Assembly: GCA_020635495.1 (NCBI GenBank)
Contig: JACJZQ010000018.1
Location: 1-64,000 of the forward strand
From: Flavobacteriales bacterium
GTDB lineage: Bacteria; Bacteroidota; Bacteroidia; UBA10329
DNA length: 64,000 bases
Direction: 5' to 3'
The stretch's first letter is position 1. Each line of letters begins with the position of its first letter. Shown here one piece after another: positions 26,217-35,236 of the stretch. Both the position numbers and the translations under genes were made by a program. Under the pieces are notes generated by a model that worked only from the letters and a program-made list of their open reading frames with translations, was not told where the DNA came from and searched no databases.

Positions 26217-26794
26217 CGCGCCTCTGTGTGAAAAAACTCAACCAGCTTTTGCACCGCCCGTCCACGGTGACTGATCTCATTCTTCTGATCCATGCTCATT
26301 TCAGCAAATGATTCTTCGAAGCCGTCTGGTCGAAAGATCGGGTCGTAGCCAAAGCCTTTTTCTCCGTGTTCTTCGGTGAGAATCTCGCCATCCACACGAC
26401 CTTCAAAAAAATACTCTTCCCCATTAAGAATGAGACTGATAACCGTTCGGAAACAGGCAGAACGGTCTTTCGCCCCTTCCATCTTCGCAAGCACTTTATC
26501 CATATTGCCTTGAAAGGAACAGCCTTCGCCAGCGTAGCGAGCAGAATAAACACCAGGCTTACCGTTCAGCGCAGCAATTTCCAAACCCGTATCGTCCGAA
26601 AAGCAATTCTTTCCCGTTCGTTCAAACACGTAGCGCGATTTGATGCTGGCATTTTCATCCAGCGTGTCGCCCGTTTCAGGAATGTCTACATCGCCCAACA
26701 CGTCTTTCAACGAGAGCACCGTGAATTCCTTCGGCAATTTGGAACGCACCTCCTCCAACTTATGGGCATTATTGCTTGCAAAAACGATTTCCAT
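26213..26794 (-). CDS. rdgB: Non-canonical purine NTP pyrophosphatase (RdgB/HAM1 type)
   Basis: The enzyme hydrolyses dITP, ITP and XTP to monophosphates and so keeps deaminated purines out of DNA and RNA. The start at 26794 gives MEIVFASNNAHKLEEVRSKL, the usual beginning; a 26-codon longer frame is only an extension. Family marks are FSDDTGLEIAALNGKPGVYS near 70, GFGYDPIFRPDG near 150 and SHRGRAVQKL close to the end. Length is 193 residues, as expected. The TAG stop lies in the right REP arm. Confidence 0.95.
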   Translation of the reverse strand: MEIVFASNNAHKLEEVRSKLPKEFTVLSLKDVLGDVDIPETGDTLDENASIKSRYVFERTGKNCFSDDTGLEIAALNGKPGVYSARYAGEGCSFQGNMDKVLAKMEGAKDRSACFRTVISLILNGEEYFFEGRVDGEILTEEHGEKGFGYDPIFRPDGFEESFAEMSMDQKNEISHRGRAVQKLVEFFHTEAR

Positions 26795-26798
26795 GGCG

Positions 26799-26806
26799 TG
26801 AAAGTA
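26799..26806 (-). promoter_or_regulatory. -7-like element directly before the RdgB-like start
   Basis: The reverse strand reads TACTTTCA, similar to TAnnTTTG with two changes, ending four bases before the ATG at 26794. Weak on its own; it fits the spacing seen at other genes here. Confidence 0.25.
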
Positions 26807-26907
26807 AAAATGAGAAAAGGGAAAAATGAAAAATGGGTTGAGCACCTGACCATACCTTTTATCCTTTTTCATTTTCCCGTTCTTCCCTCAAGGCGTTACT
26901 TAGCACC

Positions 26908-28539
26908 ATGGATCTTCTGAAGAACAATCGTTTCGTTCTGCATCTGACGATGGGCATGTTGCTCACCATCATCTACCCGATGCAAGGGTTATTCTCAGGT
27001 AATCAGAACATCTATTTTCTCTGGGGAATGGCCGACATGCTGCCCGATGTATTCGCAGCCGACCCATTGCTGAATACACCTGACCCATACCCCCTTTTCA
27101 GTTGGCTCATCTCCATCTTTCCCATTCAGTTTTTAGGGATTTGGACTACAGCACTTTACGTTTTTCTTTCTGCCATTTATTCTTTTTCTCTCTTTGGAAT
27201 TGCTAATGAAGTGGCTGACCTCGACCGCCACAAAAGCCGCCTTTTTTCCTTTTCGGCATTTTTCCTTTTTCTCCACTCATCGCCCATTTGGGGAACATAT
27301 CTCAACCTTATTTCAGGAATTGACCTCCGTTGGATTTGGGACAGTGGCATTGCAGAGCAAGGCGTTCTTCGGGGATACTTACAACCGAGTGTTTTCGGGG
27401 TCTTTTTGTTGCTGAGTTTCTATTTCGCTGCGCGCAAGAATTTTTCAGCGGCCATTTTGACCATTGCGCCAGCAGCAACTATTCACGCCAATTACCTTTT
27501 TCTTGGAGGAATATTGACCATTGTTTACCTCATTCAGGCACGGTTTGAGAAGAAAAGCATCCTTGCTTCCGCTTTTCTGTTGGCATTGACCATCCCATAT
27601 TCCATCTATTTATTGAAGAACTTTTTCCTGCTTGATGCAGCAACCAAAACTGAAATCGAACAAGCAGTTTTGGCCGGCTTTGAAAGCAACATTCATCTGA
27701 ATCCAAGCAACTGGATAAATCCAAAGTTCTTCGTTCAACTGGTAGCGCTGTCATTGGGCACCTGCTCAATATGGAATACACGTTTTCGAAACCTCTTTCT
27801 CACCATTTTGGGCATTGCGGTTGTGCTCACCGCCATTGCGTATATCACAGAAAACACAACGCTGATCAGCCTAAATCCTTGGCGGTTTTCAATTCTGCTG
27901 ATTCCCATTTCGGTCACGGTTCTCATTGCAAAACTGACATCAACTGGAACTTGGAATCTTCTGAGACCGATGGCAATCGCACTGATCGGAAGCACCTGCG
28001 TGATGCTGGTCTATTATCGGATTTTCGGAAATTCCTCGTCCGACTTCATGAATCAATGGTCGGTCATTCACCTTTCCCTTTCTGCGGGCCTGGTGGCTTC
28101 CACAGTTTGGCTTTCCAAATGGGAATGGTTCTCGAATAGTTTGAATCCTCTGTTGATCATCGCATTGATAATGGTCGGAATCACCGATATCTTCATTGAA
28201 CAGAAAACCAAGTCAAACTCGGAACAATTTCAAGCCATTTCGAAGCTGAAAGGCGCAGAACCGAATACCATCTACATCATCCCACCCGATTGGACTTCCT
28301 TCAGAATGAATGCACAGAAAGCTGTGTTTGTGGATGAGAATTTGGTTTACGGACCTGCGTTACCGAGTTTGATGAACCGACTGGAATTGGTCGAAACAAA
28401 CGATCACGCTAAGATTTTGAGTTCGATTCCAGCTGGACCCACGATAAAACTGATAGCACCAAATTCATCGCGGGTTCCCGAGGTCATTTCCAGCGAATCA
28501 CTTACTGAAAACTACACTTGCTTCGTGCTAAGGCAATGA
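26908..28539 (+). CDS. Polytopic membrane protein of unknown function, possibly a GT-C-type enzyme
   Basis: The 543 residues contain at least eleven hydrophobic helices, with a soluble C-terminal tail of about 100 residues (FQAISKLKGAEPNTIYIIPPDW onwards). Aspartates early in the chain (MADMLPDVFAADPLLNTPDPYP, about 42-63) sit in the first outer loop, where GT-C glycosyltransferases keep their catalytic acid. A soluble tail after many helices is also common in that class. I do not recognise the exact family. It lies 24 bases upstream of the first Wzm gene, on the same strand, so a role in the polysaccharide locus is plausible. Confidence 0.5.
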   Translation: MDLLKNNRFVLHLTMGMLLTIIYPMQGLFSGNQNIYFLWGMADMLPDVFAADPLLNTPDPYPLFSWLISIFPIQFLGIWTTALYVFLSAIYSFSLFGIANEVADLDRHKSRLFSFSAFFLFLHSSPIWGTYLNLISGIDLRWIWDSGIAEQGVLRGYLQPSVFGVFLLLSFYFAARKNFSAAILTIAPAATIHANYLFLGGILTIVYLIQARFEKKSILASAFLLALTIPYSIYLLKNFFLLDAATKTEIEQAVLAGFESNIHLNPSNWINPKFFVQLVALSLGTCSIWNTRFRNLFLTILGIAVVLTAIAYITENTTLISLNPWRFSILLIPISVTVLIAKLTSTGTWNLLRPMAIALIGSTCVMLVYYRIFGNSSSDFMNQWSVIHLSLSAGLVASTVWLSKWEWFSNSLNPLLIIALIMVGITDIFIEQKTKSNSEQFQAISKLKGAEPNTIYIIPPDWTSFRMNAQKAVFVDENLVYGPALPSLMNRLELVETNDHAKILSSIPAGPTIKLIAPNSSRVPEVISSESLTENYTCFVLRQ

Positions 28540-28550
28540 TTCGTCAATCG

Positions 28551-28558
28551 TACATTTG
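28551..28558 (+). promoter_or_regulatory. -7 promoter element before the first wzm
   Basis: TACATTTG matches TAnnTTTG exactly and ends five bases before the ATG at 28564. It may start a transcript of the polysaccharide export genes. Confidence 0.45.
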
Positions 28559-28563
28559 AATTC

Positions 28564-29394
28564 ATGGCCGAAGTGAAGCCCATTCGTTACATCCGTCCCA
28601 AACAATCGATTTCCGATTGGCTGCGACAGTTGGTTGAAAGGCGCGAAACGCTGTGGTTCTTCATTTGGAAAGACCTGAAAGTGCAGTATCAGAAACCCGT
28701 TTTCGGTTTGCTTTGGTCTGTTTTCCAACCACTCGTCTATTTCGGGATCATTCTTTCGGTGATGCAATTTTCGGGACGTGTGTCAACCGTTTCAGAAATG
28801 CCATTTTCGCTTTACCTCATTAGCGGATTGTCCATTTGGAACTTCACCACCTCAAGTATTCTGGGTGCGGTGAACAGCATTCAATCCAACGCTGGCGTCA
28901 TCAGTAAATCATTCTTTCCGCGGTTTTATCTCATTCTATCGCCTGTTCTCAAAAGCACCTTCGATTTCTTTATCATGCTTCTCCTCGTGCTTGGATTCGC
29001 AGTCTATTTCCAGCAACCTTTCATCATCAGTAACCTTGGTTTTGTGCTGATTTCAGTGTTTATCGCAATTACAACGGCACTTGGCTGTTCTGCCATTGCT
29101 GCAAGTTTGGTGGTAGCCAATCGCCACATTCGCAATGCCATTCCTGTGCTTCTTTATGCCATGATTTTCGCGCTTCCAGTGTTCTATTCAATGCAGGAAA
29201 TCGATAATCCTTTTATACAAACGGTTTATCAGTTCAATCCAATTGCTGGCGCGATGGATATGCTGCGCAGTGGCTTTGGAACTGAAATTTACATGCAACT
29301 GATGCTTTCTTGGCTGTTACAATCCGTAATCTGGTTGGCACTTGGCATCATCCTTTTCCGAAGAACAGAAAGAACCTTGGCCGACAACGTATGA
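28564..29394 (+). CDS. wzm: Polysaccharide ABC exporter permease (Wzm-like), first copy
   Basis: The 276-residue protein is an ABC-2 permease with about six helices. The N-terminal amphipathic part (LRQLVERRETLWFFIWKDLKVQYQ) and the phrase FGLLWSVFQPLVYFGI near 49-64 are characteristic of the Wzm/TagG branch that exports O-antigen or teichoic acid. The ATP-binding partner starts in the overlapping ATGA at 29391. The unit should move lipid-linked glycans from the cytoplasm to the periplasm. A second, different Wzm/Wzt pair is 5.8 kb downstream. Confidence 0.9.
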   Translation: MAEVKPIRYIRPKQSISDWLRQLVERRETLWFFIWKDLKVQYQKPVFGLLWSVFQPLVYFGIILSVMQFSGRVSTVSEMPFSLYLISGLSIWNFTTSSILGAVNSIQSNAGVISKSFFPRFYLILSPVLKSTFDFFIMLLLVLGFAVYFQQPFIISNLGFVLISVFIAITTALGCSAIAASLVVANRHIRNAIPVLLYAMIFALPVFYSMQEIDNPFIQTVYQFNPIAGAMDMLRSGFGTEIYMQLMLSWLLQSVIWLALGIILFRRTERTLADNV

Positions 29395-30014
29395 AGGTGA
29401 TAAGCGCAGACCGGCTTTCGAAATCGTACTTCCTGAAAACGGAAGAGAATCAGGAATTTCATGCACTGAAGGACATTTCTTTCGACATCAACGAAGCAGA
29501 AACCGTTGGCATCATCGGCCACAACGGTGCGGGAAAAAGTACGCTTCTCAAACTACTTTCTGGAATCACTTTACCGACTTCGGGAGAAGCCAAAGTGGTC
29601 GGCTCGTTCTCAAGTCTGCTGGAAGTTGGAACAGGTTTTCACCCTGATCTTAGCGGCCGTGACAATATCTTTCTCAATGCTTCCATCCTCGGCATTTCGC
29701 GGAAGGAAGTGCAGGTTGAAATGGACAACATCATTGCGTTTTCGGGCGTGGAGAAATTCATTGACCAGCCGTTGCGCACCCATTCCAGCGGGATGAAATT
29801 GCGCTTGGCGTTCTCCATCATCGCACACCTCAAAACCGACATTATTGCGTTGGACGAAGTGCTAGCCGTAGGCGATTCCATGTTTCAGCTGAAATGCATG
29901 GAACGCATCTTCGATTTCAAGCAGCAAGGCAGGACAATTTTTTTCGTTTCGCACAATTTGAGTGCAGTGAAAAAGCTTTGCGAACGAACAATTGTTTCGG
30001 TTTGGATTAGGTGA
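29391..30014 (+). CDS. wzt: Polysaccharide ABC exporter ATP-binding protein (Wzt-like), first copy, nucleotide-binding part
   Basis: The ATG at 29391 (overlapping the permease stop) starts the ATPase; an earlier in-frame start lies inside wzm. Walker A is GHNGAGKST at 43-51, the signature region is THSSGMKLRLAF near 126 and Walker B is IIALDEVLAVGD near 150. The frame stops at 30014 just after the H-loop (FFVSHNLSAVKKLCERTIV). Beyond it, KLVFDGQTDEAELF, which normally continues the domain, appears after the stop, and the substrate-binding tail is found at 30068-30505 in another frame. The natural gene is therefore 29391-30505, broken by at least three changes near 30000-30080. Confidence 0.88.
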   Translation: MKVISADRLSKSYFLKTEENQEFHALKDISFDINEAETVGIIGHNGAGKSTLLKLLSGITLPTSGEAKVVGSFSSLLEVGTGFHPDLSGRDNIFLNASILGISRKEVQVEMDNIIAFSGVEKFIDQPLRTHSSGMKLRLAFSIIAHLKTDIIALDEVLAVGDSMFQLKCMERIFDFKQQGRTIFFVSHNLSAVKKLCERTIVSVWIR

Positions 30015-30067
30015 AAATTAGTTTTCGATGGCCAGACTGATGAAGCAGAATTGTTTTTTATCTGAAT

Positions 30068-30505
30068 TTGAACCTCCCCAGCCCCTCCAATCAGGAAAAC
30101 GTTAATGAATCGGATTTCATCCGTTCGTTGACTGTTTCATCCACGGAGAAAACAGGAAGAATTGAATTTCCTATTGAGCAATCAATTCCATCCGATTCCG
30201 AGATCGATCTTGGCATCAACATCAGCACGCAAGATGGCGCGCCTTTGTACCATTTCAGTAATCGGTTCATTGACAAATCCCTTGTTCCCGAGAACGGAGC
30301 ATTGCAACTCGAACTGACTTTTAACCATCAGTTGAAAGCGGGTAATTACAACGTTGCCATCTATATCGGTCAGGGCGAGCAACAATTGCTTTGGAATGAA
30401 AATGCGGCTACGCTGACCATAGCACCATTTGCGCCTTACGGCTTCCACAATCCAGATGCAATCCAGGCATCGATCATCACGGATTTCGACATTAATCAAC
30501 TGTAG
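30068..30505 (+). pseudogene. C-terminal Wzt domain, separated from the ATPase by frame breaks
   Basis: The 145-residue open frame is beta-rich (RIEFPIEQSIPSDSEIDLGI, LYHFSNRF, LQLELTFNHQLKAGNYNVAI) and matches the Wzt C-terminal carbohydrate-binding sandwich. In O-antigen exporters this domain reads the cap at the non-reducing end of the chain. It has no good start of its own: the first codon is TTG. The gap to the ATPase contains a run of six T (30054-30059) where five would keep the frame. It is best read as the tail of the gene at 29391. Confidence 0.75.
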
Positions 30506-31399
30506 TGGAAACGCCCGTTCTTCTGTTGGTTTACAATCGTCCGAAGCAGACCGAACAGGTGCTGAAAAGGTTGAAGGAATGTGGCGTTAAGAACGTTTTC
30601 GTTTCTGCTGACGGACCGAAAAAGATGCTACCGATAGAAAACTCACCGAAGAAGTGAAATCGATCCTTGGTCGATTCGATTCCTATCATCAAAAACTCAC
30701 GGTTTTCTGAAAAGAATCTTGGCTGTAAAGAACGCGGTCATTTCGGGCATTGATTGGTTTTTCAACCCGGGTTGAAGAAGGCATCATTCTGGAAGATGAT
30801 TGTCTTCCAAGTCCACACTTTTTCCATTTGCAGAAGATATGCTGAACCGCTATCGCGATGAGCGGAAAGTGATGATGATCGGTGGAAACAACCCGTTGGG
30901 CGAATGGAAAACAGATGGTGGACATTTTTTTCTCGCGAATCGGTACCATTTGGGGTTGGGCAACATGGAAAAACCGCTGGGAAACCTTTGATGCTGAACT
31001 TCCTGAGTTTGACAAATTCATCTTCGAACCAAGGTTTTGAAAGGGCTTTTGGCCCCACAAAGCTTGCAACCTCAAGACTCAAGCTGACACAACAATCCCT
31101 GTGTGGAGAAATCGACACGTGGGATTATCAATGGAATGCGCATCTGCTGATGAACTATGGTTTGGCTGTAATTCCAGAACGGAATCTGGTTGAGAACATC
31201 GGCTTTGAAAATGACGGAACGAACCTTCATTCCAAACCTAATTGGATTGCCAACGAGGTGAGTGACGACCACCACTGAAAGTTGACCCGAGACCAGTTCT
31301 TCCTGACCGCGAATTCGAGATGGAATGGGAATTAGCAAGGCGTTCCGATTCGCCTGCAAAAGCCTCTTCGAAATCGTTTCGAGAAAAAGGAGAAAATGA
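30505..31399 (+). pseudogene. GT-A glycosyltransferase broken by several frameshifts
   Basis: A GTG at 30505, sharing a base with the previous TAG, begins ETPVLLLVYNRPKQTEQVL, the opening of a nucleotide-diphospho-sugar transferase. Pieces in changing frames continue the same protein: FVSADGPK, then DATDRKLTEEVKSILGRF, then EEGIILEDDCLPSPHFFHF (the acidic metal site), then MLNRYRDERKVMMIGGNN, then GTIWGWATWKNRWETFDAEL, and GEIDTWDYQWNAHLLMNYGL. A late frame ends EIVSRKRRK with TGA at 31397-31399. I count at least six breaks, most at runs of A, T or G. The order of pieces is intact, so sequence error is as likely as true decay. Confidence 0.7.
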
Positions 31400-32455
31400 A
31401 AAACGAAAGCTTCGGATTCTGCTCCTCAACTCAACCGATATTGGCGGTGGCGCAGAAAAAATCGTGTTTACGCTCCATCAAAAATTATTGGAGTTTGGGC
31501 ATGATTCTCAACTTTTTGTTCAAGTCAAAAAGGCTGATTTAGGTTCAGTGTTCAAGAAATCGCAGATTGGAAATCACAAATAGAGAATTTCCAGCCTGAT
31601 GTAATCCATGTGCACAACCTCCACGGAACTTCAATTCCATTGGATGAATTGGCTGAAATTTCGAAACGCATTCCTGTGCTTTTCACATTGCATGATTCGT
31701 GGCTTACAACTGGAAGCATTGAACATCCTTTCGAACCTGATCCAGAGAAACTGAATCTCTTGGACCTGATCTCATGGAAAAGGGAATTCAGCTTGCGGAA
31801 TAAGGTGGTCGCCAGAGGCAATTTCCACTTTACGGCTCCAAGTCAATGGATGCGCGAACTGTTTTTCACGGCATATGGAATTCGACCATATTACGTTCCG
31901 AATGCCATTAAGAAGGCTGAACCGAATGAAGTTGAAATTCCATCCGAACGATTCATTCTGTTTGTGGCCAATCGACCAGAAACGAATCCTTACAAGGATT
32001 TCGCAACGCTGAAAAAAGCTTGGAACAAAGCCAACGAAAAACTGGGCGAAAACGGTTGTGACCTGATCGTTCTTGGTGGAGAGTCGAAAACTGAGAAAGT
32101 CCGAAATCGAACGTTTTTCATCATGGAAAAACAGTCAACGGACAGCGTTTTGGCTTTCATGGGCAAATCGCTCATAGTAGTTCAAGCCAGTTTACAGGAC
32201 AATGCTCCGCTGACCATCTTGGAAGCACATTCGATCGGCAAAAATGTAGTCGGCTCGATGGTTGGTGGAATCCCAGAATTAATGACAGAGCAGGAACACG
32301 ATTGGCTCTATGAAGCTGGAAATGCGGATGATCTTTGCGAGAGGTTGATTCTAGCTATCGAATCGGAAAGCAAAGAAACCAGCCAATTCGTACATACTGT
32401 GGAATCGATGGTTAACACATATCTTGGTCATTACCTGAGTTTTACCGATGCCTGA
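31396..32455 (+). pseudogene. Family 4 glycosyltransferase with two frame breaks near its start
   Basis: ATG at 31396 overlaps the previous TGA. Adding one A to the run at about 31399-31403 gives MKKRKLRILLLNSTDIGGGA, the normal GT4 opening with its glycine-rich loop. A second break near 31545-31553 separates this from QEIADWKSQIENFQPDVIHV and MHNLHGTSIPLDELAEIS, after which the frame is clean to 32455. The second Rossmann domain has FILFVANRPETNPYKDF near 110 of the clean part and the donor site DNAPLTILEAHSIGKNVVGS, with NPAL-like TILE supplying the EX7E glutamate. The clean part alone (31610-32455) is 281 residues. Confidence 0.75.
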
Positions 32456-33374
32456 GTTTTCCATCATAACACCTGTGCTGAACCAAGCTTCGACCATTGA
32501 AAAATGCATCGAATCCGTGGCCGCACAGAATGTGGATGTGGAGCACATAATAATTGATGGCGGCAGCACGGATGGAACTGTTGACCTCATCAGAAAACAC
32601 GAAGACAAACTTGCGTTTTGGGTGAGTGAACCGGACCGCGGACAGAGTCACGCCATTAACAAAGGACTGAATCGAGCAAAAGGAACTTGGCTCAATTGGC
32701 TGAATGCTGATGACCAACTGACGGAAAACGCGCTCCAAACTGTTCTGAAAACTGCAAGACCGGATACGCAAGTTGTGGTTGGAAAATGCCGCCACATCAA
32801 CCAAAAAGGAGAAACCCTTGCGGAAGGCCCTGCCCCACTTTGGAGAACTGTTGAAGGTAATTTGGGGAAGTACAGCATGGGTCAGCCCTCACATTTTTAC
32901 AGAACGCAAGTGGTTCGAAAGCTTGGAGGAATCAACGAGTCGCTTCATTACTGTATGGACATGGAGCTGTGGTTCAGATATTTGATCAGAAACGGATTGA
33001 AACACGTAAGTGAGACGGATGATGTTTTGAGCCTGTTCCTCGTCAGACCTGATTCCAAGACGCAGCAGCGGGAAAACACAGAACTGGAGACCTATCAAGT
33101 TTATAAAGCGCTATTTCGCAACTACCCTATGCCTGAAGTGATTGCGCAATTCTTTGAAACCATCCCCGATAGGTCTGAAATTAAATTCGAACCTTCGCAG
33201 CGATTAGACTCGCAGGCGCTGAATGCCCATTTTTCCTGGCATCTGTTCTTGAAAGCATACGATGAGAAAAAGATGGATTCCGCAACTGCATTGTTTGAAA
33301 TTGCAAGAAATAGCGGACGACTTAGCGTAAAGGACAAACTACTTTGGCAAGCAAAGCTGACATTAAAGCATTAG
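32448..33374 (+). CDS. Family 2 glycosyltransferase
   Basis: The 308-residue protein has the GT-A fold: FSIITPVLNQASTIEKCIES at 4-23, HIIIDGGSTDGTVDLI at about 33-48 and LNWLNADDQL near 82-91 with the acidic metal site. The phrase WVSEPDRGQSHAINKGL is typical of a GT2 group common in polysaccharide loci. The C-terminal 80 residues are helical and unassigned. It adds one sugar to the growing glycan on the cytoplasmic face; donor and acceptor are unknown. It overlaps the previous gene by eight bases. Confidence 0.9.
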   Translation: MPEFSIITPVLNQASTIEKCIESVAAQNVDVEHIIIDGGSTDGTVDLIRKHEDKLAFWVSEPDRGQSHAINKGLNRAKGTWLNWLNADDQLTENALQTVLKTARPDTQVVVGKCRHINQKGETLAEGPAPLWRTVEGNLGKYSMGQPSHFYRTQVVRKLGGINESLHYCMDMELWFRYLIRNGLKHVSETDDVLSLFLVRPDSKTQQRENTELETYQVYKALFRNYPMPEVIAQFFETIPDRSEIKFEPSQRLDSQALNAHFSWHLFLKAYDEKKMDSATALFEIARNSGRLSVKDKLLWQAKLTLKH

Positions 33375-34348
33375 AACGACCAACCTTTAGTTCTTTGTCC
33401 GACTCTCCCTTGGTCAGCATTCTGATGCCGGCATACAATGCGGAGCGCTTCATTCCCGAAGCCATTCAATCTACTCTTGACCAAGACTACCAGAATTGGG
33501 AACTCCTGATTCTGGACGATGCGAGCACAGACCGGACGTTAGTGCAGATTGAGCGTTTTACAGATAGTAGAATCCGTGTATTCAAACACGAAAAAAACGC
33601 AGGCTACCTCGAATCATGTAACGAACTGTTTGCACTGGCAAAAGGTGAGCTTGTCACTTTTCTGGATGCGGACGACCTGCAGACCATTGACCGTATTACA
33701 GTGTGCATCAATGAATTGAAAAGAAATACTTCCCTTGGATTTGTAACATCTGACAACATGCGTATCAATGAAGTTGGTGAGGTCTTATCACATCAAAACG
33801 TAAAAGTAGATTACGCAAAGATGGCATCCGATCCGAGCTATGAGGTCTATTTTGCCTGCGCATCTTTGATGATCAGACGCGAAGTATTAGAGCGCGTAGA
33901 AGGTTATCATCCCTTCTTCAAGGGAATTGGCGGTGAAGACTATCACATGATCTGGGAACTCTGCCGATTAACCAGCGGAATGCACATCAATAGACCGTTG
34001 TATCACTACAGAAAGCACGTTGATCAAAATCAATTCCGAATCACCAATCCTCTCAAGTATTTCATGATGGATATTCTACATGACATTCGGAATAAAAGCA
34101 TCTCTACAGGTCAAAACCCACTATCGGATTGGGAAGCATACAGAGCTTGGTGGGAAAAAAGGGTTGATGAAAACGCTTCTGAGATTCTTATGAGAAAAGC
34201 CGTGGAGAGCCTACAGTTGGGCAGAAAACTCGAAGCATTGTCATTGGGACTCAACAGTGTTACCCGAAAACCACTGACAATCAACAAGATGAAGTCGTTT
34301 GCAAGACTCATCAAACGCATGATGAACGAGCAGTTTTCTGCATTGTAA
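33344..34348 (+). CDS. Family 2 glycosyltransferase
   Basis: The GT-A domain is clear: VSILMPAYNAERFIPEAIQS at about 24-43, LLILDDASTDRT near 56, and VTFLDADDLQTIDR near 105 for metal binding. GEDYHMIWELCRLTSG near 200 is the usual ED motif that carries the catalytic acid. The start is uncertain: TTG at 33344 overlaps the previous gene by 31 bases, and no ATG exists before the core domain, so a TTG near 33394 is an alternative. It is followed by an intergenic promoter for the second exporter. Confidence 0.87.
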   Translation: MASKADIKALERPTFSSLSDSPLVSILMPAYNAERFIPEAIQSTLDQDYQNWELLILDDASTDRTLVQIERFTDSRIRVFKHEKNAGYLESCNELFALAKGELVTFLDADDLQTIDRITVCINELKRNTSLGFVTSDNMRINEVGEVLSHQNVKVDYAKMASDPSYEVYFACASLMIRREVLERVEGYHPFFKGIGGEDYHMIWELCRLTSGMHINRPLYHYRKHVDQNQFRITNPLKYFMMDILHDIRNKSISTGQNPLSDWEAYRAWWEKRVDENASEILMRKAVESLQLGRKLEALSLGLNSVTRKPLTINKMKSFARLIKRMMNEQFSAL

Positions 34349-34351
34349 ACC

Positions 34352-34359
34352 TATATTTG
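34352..34359 (+). promoter_or_regulatory. -7 promoter element before the second wzm
   Basis: TATATTTG is an exact TAnnTTTG, 19 bases before the ATG at 34379. TTTTCTG at 34334-34340 lies at about the right distance for a -33 box. Confidence 0.5.
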
Positions 34360-34378
34360 TCCGACCAACTGAAGCTGA

Positions 34379-35227
34379 ATGCCTGAAGAAAAATGGGACC
34401 TCGTCATCACCCCGAGAACGAAATGGTGGGATCTGAGACTTGGGGAGTTGTGGGAGTACCGCGACCTGATTCTGATTTTCGTTAGACGTGACATTGTTTC
34501 AGTCTACAAGCAGACGGTTCTTGGCCCGCTATGGTTTTTCCTTAGTCCGCTGTTCACTGTAATTACTTTCAATTTTGTTTTCAATAACATCGCGGGCATC
34601 TCAACAGACGGTATCCCTGGGCCCGTTTTTTATCTTAGTGGCACCACGCTTTGGAACTACTTCTCCACCTGTTTTTCCTCAACCTCAAACACGTTCAGAA
34701 CCAATGCCGCTGTTTTTGGCAAGGTTTATTTTCCGCGGTTAGCTGCTCCACTGGCAACCATTCTGGCCAACCTGCTCAAATTCGGAATTCAACTCACGAT
34801 GTTCCTTGGTTTCATTGCCTACTACAGACTTTTTGAGGAAACTACATTGCGGTTTGATGACGCCATTTTCTTCTTCCCCGTTCTGGTTCTGTTGATGGGC
34901 ATGCTCGCTCTTGGTGTAGGAATCATCATCTCCACCATGACCACTAAGTACCGGGACCTTGCAAACTTTGTCTCTTTCGGGGTAGGCTTGCTAATGTATA
35001 TTACCCCGGTCATCTATCCACTATCTGCTGTACCTGAAGCTTATGCCCCATTTGTAGAATACAACCCCATCTCCCCCATCATTGAGATGTTCAGGTTAGG
35101 CTTTACGGGAGTCGGAACCGTAACAGCAGCAGACCTTGCCTACAGCGCAGGATTTACTGGAGTAGTTCTCTTAATAGGCATCATGCTCTTTCATCGTGTG
35201 GAGCGAACATTTATGGACACCGTTTAA
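34379..35227 (+). CDS. wzm: Polysaccharide ABC exporter permease (Wzm-like), second copy
   Basis: The 282 residues form an ABC-2 permease with about six helices. The N-terminal cytoplasmic stretch (TPRTKWWDLRLGELWEYRDLI) precedes VYKQTVLGPLWFFLSPLFTV near 42-61, the classical Wzm/KpsM-type phrase. The sequence differs clearly from the first copy at 28564, so it is not a recent duplicate. It has its own promoter-like element and is followed nine bases later by its ATPase. Together they should export a lipid-linked polysaccharide. Confidence 0.92.
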   Translation: MPEEKWDLVITPRTKWWDLRLGELWEYRDLILIFVRRDIVSVYKQTVLGPLWFFLSPLFTVITFNFVFNNIAGISTDGIPGPVFYLSGTTLWNYFSTCFSSTSNTFRTNAAVFGKVYFPRLAAPLATILANLLKFGIQLTMFLGFIAYYRLFEETTLRFDDAIFFFPVLVLLMGMLALGVGIIISTMTTKYRDLANFVSFGVGLLMYITPVIYPLSAVPEAYAPFVEYNPISPIIEMFRLGFTGVGTVTAADLAYSAGFTGVVLLIGIMLFHRVERTFMDTV

Positions 35228-35236
35228 TCCTGAAGA

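Noticed and set aside
29990..30080. Programmed ribosomal frameshift in the first wzt
   Set aside because: A stop codon and at least two further slips are needed, and the neighbouring genes show the same kind of damage, so a single programmed event does not explain it.
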